From CAZOOK01 sp964581385 (GTDB taxonomy: Bacteria > Pseudomonadota > Gammaproteobacteria > Nevskiales > Nevskiaceae): a stretch of 64,000 nucleotides of DNA. The notes under the pieces are model-generated. The model worked only from the letters and a program-made list of their open reading frames with translations, was not told the DNA's origin and did no database searches. The stretch is from NCBI GenBank assembly GCA_964581385.1, contig CAZOOK010000003.1, positions 124,001-188,000 on the forward strand, in the 5' to 3' direction. The translations under genes and the position numbers were made by a program. This document shows, in pieces, positions 26,682 through 35,042 of this stretch (within the stretch, counting starts at the first letter, position 1; every line of letters begins with the position of its first letter).

Positions 26682-27311
26682 ATGACTACAAAATCGTTTG
26701 GCAAGTCCACAATCTACAAAGCCTTGATCGCGGCAAGCCTCGCCGCTGGCCTCAGCGCCGGTGCCTATGCCGCCGCCGCCGATTCCTCGATGTCGGAGCC
26801 ACATAGCGACAGCGTCGGCGCGGCAATCGACGACACGGCGATCACGGCAAAGGTGAAATCCCAGTTCATTGGCGACAATCGCCTGAAGAACTCCGATATC
26901 AGCGTCACCTCCACCAATGGCGTCGTCACGCTCACCGGTTCGGCGACCGGCCCGGATGCCAAGTCCGCCGCCGAAAAGCTTGCCAGTAGCGTCGACGGGG
27001 TGAAGAGCGTTGACGATGATCTCCGTACACCATCCTCGGCCAGCACCGTCGAGAGCAAGATGGACAAGGCGGCATCCAAGACCAAAAGAGTCGCGTCCGA
27101 CAGTTGGATCACCACCAAGGTGAAGTCCGAAATCACGGCGGATAGCATGAGCAAGGGCTTTGATGTGAGTGTCACGACCAAGCACGGCGTCGTCGTGCTG
27201 AAAGGAACCCTGGCCAACCAGGATGCGATCGATCACGTCAAGGATCTCACCGAAAAGGTGAAAGGCGTGAAGAGTGTGGTCACATCTTCACTAAAGATCG
27301 CCAGCAATTAG
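26682..27311 (+). CDS. Periplasmic BON-domain protein (OsmY-like)
   Basis: A 209-residue protein with a signal peptide ending at AGAYAAAAD, and two BON domains (about residues 50-115 and 135-205) with the typical TAKVKSQFIGD, GVVTLTGSA and VKGVKSVV elements repeated. BON proteins bind phospholipid surfaces and are induced by osmotic and envelope stress. A GGAG Shine-Dalgarno precedes the ATG. It probably shares a transcript with DUF3309, 91 bases upstream. Confidence 0.9.
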   Translation: MTTKSFGKSTIYKALIAASLAAGLSAGAYAAAADSSMSEPHSDSVGAAIDDTAITAKVKSQFIGDNRLKNSDISVTSTNGVVTLTGSATGPDAKSAAEKLASSVDGVKSVDDDLRTPSSASTVESKMDKAASKTKRVASDSWITTKVKSEITADSMSKGFDVSVTTKHGVVVLKGTLANQDAIDHVKDLTEKVKGVKSVVTSSLKIASN

Positions 27312-27371
27312 TTTTTTCTTACCGGCATCGGTGGTCCGGGGTTGGCCGGCGGTGTTCGATCCACCCTTTCT

Positions 27372-28100
27372 TCAATGGACCGGACGTGGAGGAAGGTAGG
27401 GCAGCAGACGATCAGTCTCCTTCTTGACCACGGCGTAACACTCGCAACTCAGCGTCTCAAGTTTGAGCCGGTCCAGCACGGTGATTTTTCCACGGTTGTA
27501 TTGGATCACCCCGGCCTTCTGCAACTTGCCGGCGGCATCGGTAACGCCTTCGCGGCGCACGCCCAGCATGTTGGCGATAAGTTCATGGGTCATGGTCAAG
27601 CGGTTGCTCGGCAGGCGGTCCAGAGAAAGCAGCAGCCAGCGGCACAGTTGCTGATCCACCGTGTGATGTCGGTTGCACACTGCGGTCTGGGACATTTGAG
27701 TGATGAGAGACTGCGTGTAGCGCAGCAGCAGGTACTGCAGTTCCTGGTGGCGGGTGAACTCTGCCTTTAACCGCTGTCCCGTTAGCTGGTATGCGGAACC
27801 CGCGCTCTGAACAATGGCCCGGCTTGGGGTGCTTTCGCCGCCCATGAACAAGGAGATGCCGACGATACCGTCATTGCCCACCACCGAGATTTCACCCGAG
27901 GCCCCGTTTTCCATCACGTACAGCATCGATACGATGGAATCGGTTGGAAAATAGACGTGCCGTAAAGTGTCCCCGGATTCATACAGGACCTTGCCGAGCG
28001 GCAGAGATATCAGTTCGAGATGAGGGAACAGGCGATCCTGCACTTCGTCTGACAAGGCTGCGAGAAGATGGTTTTGCTGCGGCGTGGGTGTATCGGGCAT
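27372..28100 (-). CDS. Crp/Fnr-family transcriptional regulator, paralogue 2
   Basis: A 242-residue regulator closely similar along its length to the one at 25,403: PHLELISLPLGKVLYESGD, VGNDGIVGISLFMGGE and the recognition helix region ELIANMLGVRREGVTDAAG are shared. The start MPDTPTPQQNHLL is chosen over an upstream extension (to 28,208) because it matches paralogue 1. The near-identical recognition helix suggests both bind the same operator. The two genes bracket the DUF3309-BON pair and both read on the minus strand. Confidence 0.88.
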   Translation of the reverse strand: MPDTPTPQQNHLLAALSDEVQDRLFPHLELISLPLGKVLYESGDTLRHVYFPTDSIVSMLYVMENGASGEISVVGNDGIVGISLFMGGESTPSRAIVQSAGSAYQLTGQRLKAEFTRHQELQYLLLRYTQSLITQMSQTAVCNRHHTVDQQLCRWLLLSLDRLPSNRLTMTHELIANMLGVRREGVTDAAGKLQKAGVIQYNRGKITVLDRLKLETLSCECYAVVKKETDRLLPYLPPRPVH

Positions 28101-28641
28101 ACCAATTTCTGTTTGCGTGAAAGAAGCAGGAAACAAACGCGCTGTTGGTGAGTAATTAGCCAGGATGCCACGATCCTTGTGTGCTCCAGCGCGGAGTACA
28201 CAATACACCTGGACGATCGGCTAGGCGCTGATACCGTGGTCGGCAGCGTCGTCGCGAGTAATTTGCCAACCCATAACATACATTGGCACAAGAGAATTTA
28301 GCGATGATGTAGCCGCGCGATGCCGGCAGGCTGGCGCGAAACATTCCTTCCACTGCCCAGCGGATTGGGACCAAACCGCCCGCGCTGTCGCCTGCTTACG
28401 CTAATAGATGCAAGCCCATCTTAGTACTGACCCTGGGCGAGGTTCGGGTCCTTACTAGAAGACACCTGACCTAAGTACCTATTTGAAAACAGTACTGTAA
28501 ATCTAGAAATAGCTGTTTTGAATCTCAAACCAACCCAGAAAATCTGGGTCAGCCGTTGTCCCCACGAGGCCCAGTGTGCGGCCTTCCACCTTTCCCGCAA
28601 CACCCCGCCCCTCATCTGCCGGGGCGGCAGATATTCATAAC
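28101..28641. other. Gene-poor stretch upstream of Crp2
   Basis: No credible coding region. It contains the 5' region of Crp2 and sequence with no recognisable homology inside the window. An open frame across 28,421-28,852 derives partly from the cytochrome tail fragment to its right and is not counted as a gene. Confidence 0.5.
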
Positions 28642-28831
28642 CTACGACGTCAGAATATGTTCTGACCAGCGTAGGAATATCAGTGCCGGATTGTGTACAC
28701 CAGGGATGCGGCAAGGCTGGCAGACCGATCGGTCTGGGCGTTCCCATTTCCGCACCGTAATTCTTGCGCATGGATTGATAGTCCCAGTAGTAGTAGTAGT
28801 AGTAGTAGTAGCTGCTATCCCACGGCACGGT
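28642..28831 (-). pseudogene. Truncated 3' end of the dihaem cytochrome gene
   Basis: This 190-base stretch matches the last ~45 codons and 3' flank of the cytochrome gene at 30,396-32,711. The translation TVPWDSS, then a tyrosine run, WDYQSMRKNYGAEMG, and PHPWCTQSGTDI parallels TVPWDNSYYYWDYQSMRKNYGAEMG. The match ends abruptly at CCCACGGCACGGT, where the sequence switches to the upstream flank of the GGDEF duplication. The reading frame diverges before the original stop. It is a remnant of a rearrangement, not a functional gene. Confidence 0.8.
28787..28810 (-). repeat. (TAC)8 trinucleotide run
   Basis: Eight TAC codons in the cytochrome tail fragment, against three in the intact gene at the same place (about 30,540). 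The expansion lengthens a tyrosine tract from three to eight. Confidence 0.95.
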
Positions 28832-30327
28832 CGGCGTCTGTTCACCGGTCAATAAATTTCCGTACCAGCCGCTATATATCGAACGCCAAAGGGTTGCAAG
28901 GCAAAAATATGCTCACAGTAGCCAGTCGGATAATAACGTCCGGTTCTCTTTTATTCGCTCCGGTGGACCCGAAACGAACCGGAATTTATCGCGCTACTGC
29001 ACCGACGCAGCGGGCGGAGAACGCAGTGGCTGAATCCGCACTTGCGATCCGACACCTTGGCGCCTCGGGCGGAAGATTGTGATGGAACATCGATCCGCGA
29101 ACTTCCCCCTCCCGCCTGAACCGAGCGCCGAGGACATTCAAAGCAATGAATTCAAGTTGCGGAGCTGGCCACCGCGCTTCGACAACGAGCACATTGAACG
29201 CCAGTATCTGGAAGCCTCGCTGGAGTCTACCGCGCGTACGCGTGTGATCTGCGTCCTGCTTGCCAGTCTGCTTGCGGTACTGAGTCCGTTCACCGCCAAA
29301 GCGATGTTGGCCGCCACCCCGGAACTGATCCCCATTTACATCGGCGGAGCGCTGCTCGTTCAACTGCCGCTATTTCTTTTGATGATCTGGGTGTCCCTGA
29401 ACAAATCCTGGTCAGTTCGCTTCACTGCGCCGCTGATTCTGATTCTGATGATCGGCAGCCAGATCGACACTGAGTACTTCCGTCTGGTCAGCATCGCTCA
29501 TTCCATGGAATTTCCGTCTACAGCGCCCTTTCTTGGGCTGTGCCTGGGCGGGCTGGTGTTTGGACTGCCTATGCGGCAGATCGTGCCGGCGCTGGCCGTG
29601 TATTTCCTCGCAGTCAAGGGATACGAATTCGTCCAGCTCGACCATACCTCGCAGCGCAATACCGCAATCTTGGTCGATTCCTTCATTGTTGCGTTGTCAC
29701 TCATCGCTGGCTTGCGCATGGATCTCGCGCGCCGCCAGGGATTTGCGCGGCTGGCGCTCACCGAACAGCGTGCCTATCACGATCCGTTGACCAGCCTCTG
29801 CAACCGCTGGGGATTTGAACGCGACGCGGAGCGCATCGTGCGTCATGCCGCCCGCGAACGCCGCGCGGTGACACTGGCCATCATCGCACCGGATCATTTC
29901 AATCAGATCATCGATGCGGCAGGTAATGCCGTAGGCGACAGCGTGCTGTCGCAGATCGGAGCCTGCCTAAATCAGCACATACGCCGTCCGCTCGATTCCG
30001 CGGGGCGCATCGGCGCCGACGAGTTCGCGCTATTGTGGTACACCCCGCGCGATGAGTTCAGTTCAGATATCGGCGATCGGATCGTGGCATCCGTGCGCGC
30101 GCTCGCCATCCCGCATCCGAGCATGGCAGGCCACGTCGTCACTGTGAGTGTGGGCGTCGCAACACTGGTTCCAAAAGGCAACAACGATCTGGATCGGTTG
30201 ATGCGGATCGCCGATGAACAGCTGTATCTGGCCAAGAGCTCGGGACGGGATACCTGCCGGGCCGCTCCATTCAACGTTGTCAGCATTGCCTCATAAGACA
30301 TCGTCAATGCGCGATCTCAGGCGCGTG
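28830..30327 (+). repeat. Duplicated GGDEF segment, copy B
   Basis: Counterpart of 22,190-23,694. The left edge joins directly to the truncated cytochrome tail; the right edge lies just before the intact cytochrome 3' end. Confidence 0.75.
29082..30296 (+). CDS. Membrane GGDEF-domain protein with degenerate active site, paralogue B
   Basis: A 404-residue sister of the protein at 22,444, with the same plan: cytoplasmic N-terminus, a block of transmembrane helices and a GGDEF domain. The same departures occur (IIAPDHFNQIID, GADEF), so the degeneration predates the duplication. Most differences lie in the first 250 residues; the GGDEF domains are almost identical, which suggests conservation of the domain or gene conversion. 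GGAAGA lies upstream of an in-frame GTG/ATG pair, as in copy A. Confidence 0.85.
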   Translation: MEHRSANFPLPPEPSAEDIQSNEFKLRSWPPRFDNEHIERQYLEASLESTARTRVICVLLASLLAVLSPFTAKAMLAATPELIPIYIGGALLVQLPLFLLMIWVSLNKSWSVRFTAPLILILMIGSQIDTEYFRLVSIAHSMEFPSTAPFLGLCLGGLVFGLPMRQIVPALAVYFLAVKGYEFVQLDHTSQRNTAILVDSFIVALSLIAGLRMDLARRQGFARLALTEQRAYHDPLTSLCNRWGFERDAERIVRHAARERRAVTLAIIAPDHFNQIIDAAGNAVGDSVLSQIGACLNQHIRRPLDSAGRIGADEFALLWYTPRDEFSSDIGDRIVASVRALAIPHPSMAGHVVTVSVGVATLVPKGNNDLDRLMRIADEQLYLAKSSGRDTCRAAPFNVVSIAS

Positions 30328-30395
30328 CGACTGTCGACCTTTACCTGCGACGCCCCGTTAGCGATCGCCATCGCCGGCGCGACAGATCGCCGTAC

Positions 30396-32711
30396 CTACA
30401 GCGTCAGAATGTATTCGACCAGCGTAGAAATATCAGTGCCGGATTGAGTACACCATGGATGCGGTGCAGCCGGTAAGCCGATCGGTGCTGGCGCTCCCAT
30501 TTCAGCACCGTAGTTCTTGCGCATGGATTGATAGTCCCAGTAGTAGTAGCTGTTGTCCCACGGCACGGTAACGAAATACTTGTGGCGCTCGATGAAGAGG
30601 TTGCGCTGCGCCGCCATGTCGTTCTTGAATTTCGACTGACCCCGATAGACACGGAATACGTCACCCTTGCGATTGAGATCGGGCGCAGGCGTCGGCTGAT
30701 CCGGCGAACCGGTCGCGGGCCGCACCGGCTGGTGCAAGGTGTAATACTGGTTGTAAAGCGCAGTACCTTCCGTGCAGCGGTCCGGATTGACCAGATCCTC
30801 CAGGTTGCGCACATGGCCGTCGCTGAGCAGGCCGCGCGATTCGACCCAATATTCGTCACGCAGGAAAGTTGCGCGGATCGACTGCGCCTGCTGTTGATAA
30901 ACCGTCGGTTCGAAGAAGCGTCCGACCTGATCGAGCCGGAACATCTGCTCGTTGGTATTGGCGCCCAACTTGTCGCTATGACAACTGCCGCAGTCGCGAG
31001 TAAACACTGTCTTGCCTCTGGCGACCGCCGCAGAAACGCCGTTGTAAGATGGCCAGCCGGATTGCACGAACGCGCCCTCGGTCAGCGCTGAATTTCCGGC
31101 CTGCGCTGCAAGCAGGTTGTTGGCTTTCAGCCACCGGTACAGACCGGCGTTGCGCAGATCGCCATCATTGGCGTCCAGGGTCGTCATGTATGCCGTCAGC
31201 GCCTGCAAAGAATGCGTATCCATGGAACCCAGCGAGCCATCGGGTTCCTGCGAATGGATGTATGAGCCTTCGAAACCGACATACGATTCTGTATGCGACA
31301 GCGAACGCCGGATCGCCATGTAGTTGGTGATGTTCGGAATTGCGATCGGCGAGAACTGGTAATCGTTGTCATACAAGCTGCCTTCATCCGAGGCGCGGAT
31401 AATTGTGTGCTCCCCGGTGCCGCCAGGTATCACGTAAACGAGCGCCGTCTTGTCCACCTTGGCATTGCCGGGTGCCCACGCCGGACCCGGCTCGCTGCCG
31501 ACGATGCCGTCGAAGGTCGGTTTGCCCTTCTTGCCCAGCACCGACCACTTCATGCTCCAGCCAGGATTCGGCAGTCCCGGCACCACCTGGGTCAAGGTCT
31601 GTGCGCCCTTCTGATAGCTGATTCTGTAACCGTGGCACGAAGAGCAATTGAAGCCCGGCCACTGTCCTTTTCCGCTATAGGGATCGACGGATTGCGCATA
31701 CCGATAGCCGACCCAGCCGGTCGAACTGGTCGTGCCCGCGAGTAGCTGCGGCCCGACGCTCAGCAATCCGGGTATGGGATTCGATTGCGGATAAGGATCG
31801 AAGTTGACGTCGCTGTACGCTTCGGCCGGATCTTCACCTGCGGTGGTCTTGTAGGCATTGAACAGAACAGCCGGATCCGCAGTTTGCCCGGTGATCGGAT
31901 CCTTGGTCTTGTAAGCCAGGATGCTCGGCCAATCGAGATGCCGGATGTGATGTGACAACCCGAGGTTGAAGTCATAGGACCAGAAGATCTGCCGGCCCAG
32001 TTGAGTCAAACCGGTGAAGTTTGGATTGACGATACTGACGTTGATCGGCGTAATCGCCTGTGTCTGCGCCGTCAAATTGGAAACGATATCGCAGGGATAA
32101 GAAAAACCCTGGTCAGTCGGAATGCGATAAGTCTGCGCATCGATGATGTTCTGCGGCGCCAGCGGCTTGAGCAGAGAGTTCAAGTAACCTGTGCGTTTCT
32201 GGATCTGGAGTTGCAGCGGCCCCTTGCTGACGTGCACCGGTACCGTAAACACCACTTGGCTGTCGGTCCAGCTCTGGATGTCACTGCTCCAAGTGCTCTG
32301 CGTCGTCGGAATCTCATAATTGACCTGCGAAGCAAGGTCGAGCTTCTGCACGTACATGTTGAGGTCGGTTTCCAGCACGCGGCTGTTGCCGATCATGATC
32401 TTGCTGAAATCGATATCCGGCCCGGCACCGAAACCGCTACCGATCAGCGTGACCGTGTCGCCCGGCGTCAGCGTTGGCGACGTGTTCGGCGTGATCGACG
32501 ACCACACCTGCGTACCATTTACCAGCATGCGCTGCACGACGGGCTGCGGAAAACTCTGCGCCGATGTGGCGCGCTGCAACTCGCGGACCGCATTAAAGCT
32601 GCATACGGATGCCTGGTCCGGAAAAACCGGCGCAGTCGCCATCGCCGCGTCGTGGATTACGAACGACACCAGCACAAGGCCAGAAGCCAGATAGGTTTTC
32701 GATTTGAACAT
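30396..32711 (-). CDS. Secreted dihaem c-type cytochrome, possibly RoxA-like
   Basis: A 771-residue protein with a signal peptide (YLASGLVLVSFVIHDAAMATA), an N-terminal segment resembling an IPT/TIG fold (about 66-120, PTLTPGDTVTLIGSGFG) and a large domain with two haem-binding motifs, CSSCH at 356-360 and CGSCH at 574-578. Blocks such as RGLLSDGHVRNLEDLVNPDR are shared with MauG/RoxA-type dihaem enzymes; the ~218-residue spacing of haems is near that of rubber oxygenase RoxA. The RoxA relation is a hypothesis: peroxidase or other oxygenase roles are open. Maturation would require the Ccm system encoded on either side. An AraC-type regulator is divergently encoded. Confidence 0.75.
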   Translation of the reverse strand: MFKSKTYLASGLVLVSFVIHDAAMATAPVFPDQASVCSFNAVRELQRATSAQSFPQPVVQRMLVNGTQVWSSITPNTSPTLTPGDTVTLIGSGFGAGPDIDFSKIMIGNSRVLETDLNMYVQKLDLASQVNYEIPTTQSTWSSDIQSWTDSQVVFTVPVHVSKGPLQLQIQKRTGYLNSLLKPLAPQNIIDAQTYRIPTDQGFSYPCDIVSNLTAQTQAITPINVSIVNPNFTGLTQLGRQIFWSYDFNLGLSHHIRHLDWPSILAYKTKDPITGQTADPAVLFNAYKTTAGEDPAEAYSDVNFDPYPQSNPIPGLLSVGPQLLAGTTSSTGWVGYRYAQSVDPYSGKGQWPGFNCSSCHGYRISYQKGAQTLTQVVPGLPNPGWSMKWSVLGKKGKPTFDGIVGSEPGPAWAPGNAKVDKTALVYVIPGGTGEHTIIRASDEGSLYDNDYQFSPIAIPNITNYMAIRRSLSHTESYVGFEGSYIHSQEPDGSLGSMDTHSLQALTAYMTTLDANDGDLRNAGLYRWLKANNLLAAQAGNSALTEGAFVQSGWPSYNGVSAAVARGKTVFTRDCGSCHSDKLGANTNEQMFRLDQVGRFFEPTVYQQQAQSIRATFLRDEYWVESRGLLSDGHVRNLEDLVNPDRCTEGTALYNQYYTLHQPVRPATGSPDQPTPAPDLNRKGDVFRVYRGQSKFKNDMAAQRNLFIERHKYFVTVPWDNSYYYWDYQSMRKNYGAEMGAPAPIGLPAAPHPWCTQSGTDISTLVEYILTL

Positions 32712-32811
32712 TGTTAGTTCTCTCCTCACACCAAATATCGGATACTGGACTCGCGGGTCCATTTTTTAATGCCGACACGACGAACCATACGCAAGGAGAA
32801 GACGGCAAGTA

Positions 32812-32866
32812 ATGTACGAGAGTGCTATGGGAATTGATTGGGGTTCGGCGTAGCACTCTCATACAT
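32812..32866. promoter_or_regulatory. Inverted repeat in a divergent promoter region
   Basis: ATGTACGAGAGTGCTA and TAGCACTCTCATACAT are 16-base arms, 15 of 16 complementary, separated by 23 bases. The element lies 101 bases from the cytochrome start and about 115 bases from the AraC-family start. The size and location suit a dimeric regulator operator, most simply that of the adjacent AraC protein. Confidence 0.65.
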
Positions 32867-32981
32867 CTCCACATCGGCGCGAACGCCGTAGAATGCAAAC
32901 GGGTGCCCAACTGAATTCCGAGTAGTGCATAAAGCCGACCATCCACACAGCTATCTATATCTGTGGCCAGGACGTGTACTG

Positions 32982-33758
32982 ATGGCTGCCCCCGGCATCC
33001 GCAACCAACCGCACAGCCACCTTGCGGCATCGGTGCTGATCGGACTTGATCGGCCCTTCACGCTCGGCATCGAAGGACAAGATGAGCAGCAAATCGATGC
33101 CGCCGTGGTGGCACCTAATGTCGAACAGCATCTGGATTCGTCCGGTGGCACCATGCTGGTCCTGCACGTGGACCCGGATCTTCCCCACTATCGCAGCCTG
33201 TCGCCACGCCTTAGGGGTCGCACCGTACAAGCGCTGGACGCATCCGTCTTCCACGACTTGCGAAACACTTTGCGCGAAGCATTGTCGCGCCGCATGAACT
33301 GCGATGAAGCCTGCCGGCTATTCGACGATGTACTGACTCGTATTCGCGGTGAGGCGCCAGCAGCCAAACCGCTCGACGAGCGCGTTGCGCACATCGTGCG
33401 CTACTTGCGGCGCGACCTGCCGGAGAAAATCGATCCGGCCGCGCTCGCCGCCGAGGCCGGCCTCTCGAAATCGCGACTGATGCACTTGTTCAAGGCCGAA
33501 TTGGGCACGTCAATGTGCCGCTTCGCGTTATGCCTGCGCCTGCAGGAAGCGGCGCGGCAATATCGCAGCGGCATGAGCATGACCACGGTCGCGCACAGCG
33601 CCGGTTTCTATGATCTGTCACACATGGTGCAGGCCGGACGCGCGTATGCAGGATATGCGCCATCGGCGCTGCAATCGATGCTCACGGACGGCAGCGAACT
33701 ACACGTTTATTCCTGCGCGGATTGCGACCTTCCAGAGACTGCCGCCAAAGTAACGTAG
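32982..33758 (+). CDS. AraC-family transcriptional regulator
   Basis: A 258-residue protein with an N-terminal sensing region of no clear family and a C-terminal pair of helix-turn-helix motifs: DPAALAAEAGLSKSRLMHLFKAELG and MSMTTVAHSAGFYDLSHMVQAGRAYAGYAP (residues about 160-235, given in outline). The end carries YSCADCDLPE. The ATG at 32982 is used; the frame stays open to a GTG at 32,925. It diverges from the dihaem cytochrome gene and probably controls it. It ends four bases before the ccmB stop on the opposite strand. Confidence 0.82.
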   Translation: MAAPGIRNQPHSHLAASVLIGLDRPFTLGIEGQDEQQIDAAVVAPNVEQHLDSSGGTMLVLHVDPDLPHYRSLSPRLRGRTVQALDASVFHDLRNTLREALSRRMNCDEACRLFDDVLTRIRGEAPAAKPLDERVAHIVRYLRRDLPEKIDPAALAAEAGLSKSRLMHLFKAELGTSMCRFALCLRLQEAARQYRSGMSMTTVAHSAGFYDLSHMVQAGRAYAGYAPSALQSMLTDGSELHVYSCADCDLPETAAKVT

Positions 33759-33762
33759 GCAG

Positions 33763-34428
33763 CTATTCAAGCGCGTTACGCAACGCGCCGGCCGCCGCCC
33801 ACGGCAACAGCGTGATTGCGAGCACCAGCAGCGCGGCGAGAAAATACAGCGGTGCGTCATACGGCAATCCATTCTGCGCGGCGCGCACGGCGCCAGCACC
33901 GAAGATCACCGCCGGACACATCAGCGGCAGCACGAGAATCGGCAGCAGGATGCCGGCGCGCGGCGCACCGACCGTCAGCGCGGCAGCGAAGCCGCCGGTG
34001 AACATCAATGTCGGTGTGCCGAGCAGTAGACTTAGCGTCAACACCCGCAGCGACAACGCGTCGAGTCCCAGCATGTAGCCGATCACCGGCGCGGCGACAA
34101 CTAATGGCGCAGCGATCAACAGCCAGTGCGCCGTCAGCTTTGCAAAGACAATCAGCGGAGCAGAAACCTCGGCAAGAAGAAATTGCTCAAGCGTACCGTC
34201 ATCGAGATCGCCGCGGAACATGCGCTCGACGGCCAGCAGCGCCGCCAGCAGCGCGCCGACCCAGACGATGGCCGGCGCAAACAATCTCAAACTGGCGTTC
34301 TGCGGATCGAGTCCAAGCGGGAACAGCAGTGCGATCAATCCATAGAACACTAATGGCTGCATCCATTCGGCTGGGCGCCGCGCAGCGATCAGCAGCTCGC
34401 GCTGGAACACGGCCCATGCCGCGTTCAC
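33763..34428 (-). CDS. ccmB: Haem exporter permease CcmB
   Basis: A 221-residue six-helix membrane protein. VFQRELLIAARRPAEWMQPLVFYGLIALLFPLGL is the typical N-terminus, followed by RMFRGDLDDGTLEQFLLAEVS in the first loop. CcmB is the permease of the CcmABC complex that drives release of holo-CcmE. It begins at a GTG overlapping the ccmA stop (GTGA). Its usual downstream partner ccmC is 11.6 kb away at 22,126 in the same orientation. Confidence 0.92.
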   Translation of the reverse strand: MNAAWAVFQRELLIAARRPAEWMQPLVFYGLIALLFPLGLDPQNASLRLFAPAIVWVGALLAALLAVERMFRGDLDDGTLEQFLLAEVSAPLIVFAKLTAHWLLIAAPLVVAAPVIGYMLGLDALSLRVLTLSLLLGTPTLMFTGGFAAALTVGAPRAGILLPILVLPLMCPAVIFGAGAVRAAQNGLPYDAPLYFLAALLVLAITLLPWAAAGALRNALE

Positions 34429-35042
34429 GCTGTCTCCATCGGCGCAGCCGCGGTGCCACGTCCACGCAGTGTGAGCGCGCGTGCAGAAATGTTTGCCGGC
34501 AGCGGCTGATGGCTGGTGACAACGGCCGCACCGCCGTTCGCCAGATGCACATCCAGCAAACTCCCGAATAGCTCAAGTCCCGAAATATCGAGCCCGGCCA
34601 GCGGTTCGTCGAGAAACCACCACGGCCGCGGCGCCGCCACCAGTCGTGCCAGCGCGGCGCGGCGGCGCTGACCGGTCGACAGATGACCACAGGGTTTATG
34701 GCGTTGCGTCTTAAGCCCGACACGCATCAGCGCCGCATCGACATCGACGGCTGCAACCTCGTGCAATGCGCACCAAAAGCGCAAATTTTCGATGGGCGTG
34801 AGCATCGGATTCAGCGCGTTTTTATGTCCGAGCCAGTGCCGTGCGGCAGCATCTGGCTGTCCGGCAACATAGCCCGCGGCCGGGACACGCAGCCCGCACA
34901 GTGTTTCCAGCAGAGAAGTCTTGCCGACGCCGTTACGTCCCTGCAGGTGCAGGATTTCGCCTGCGCCGACATCGAAATTCAGCCCTTCGATCAACGTGCG
35001 ATCGCCGCGAATGACGGCAAGATTTTCGGCACGCAGGGCCAT
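34425..35042 (-). CDS. ccmA: Haem exporter ATP-binding protein CcmA
   Basis: A 205-residue ABC ATPase: Walker A LQGRNGVGKTSLLETLCG (about 33-50), signature HLSTGQRRRAALARL, Walker B PWWFLDEPLAGLD and the switch His in VVTSHQPL. Size and the RNGVGK loop are typical of CcmA. The ATG stands directly against the left terminus of the structured repeat at 35,043, so the leader and any Shine-Dalgarno element lie inside the repeat; no good Shine-Dalgarno is visible. A longer frame upstream runs through the repeat and is not accepted as coding. Confidence 0.92.
   Translation of the reverse strand: MALRAENLAVIRGDRTLIEGLNFDVGAGEILHLQGRNGVGKTSLLETLCGLRVPAAGYVAGQPDAAARHWLGHKNALNPMLTPIENLRFWCALHEVAAVDVDAALMRVGLKTQRHKPCGHLSTGQRRRAALARLVAAPRPWWFLDEPLAGLDISGLELFGSLLDVHLANGGAAVVTSHQPLPANISARALTLRGRGTAAAPMETA

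Noticed and set aside
28421..28852. A 143-codon open frame with a tyrosine run
   Set aside because: It combines a cytochrome tail fragment and unrelated sequence; the frame is open by chance after the truncation.
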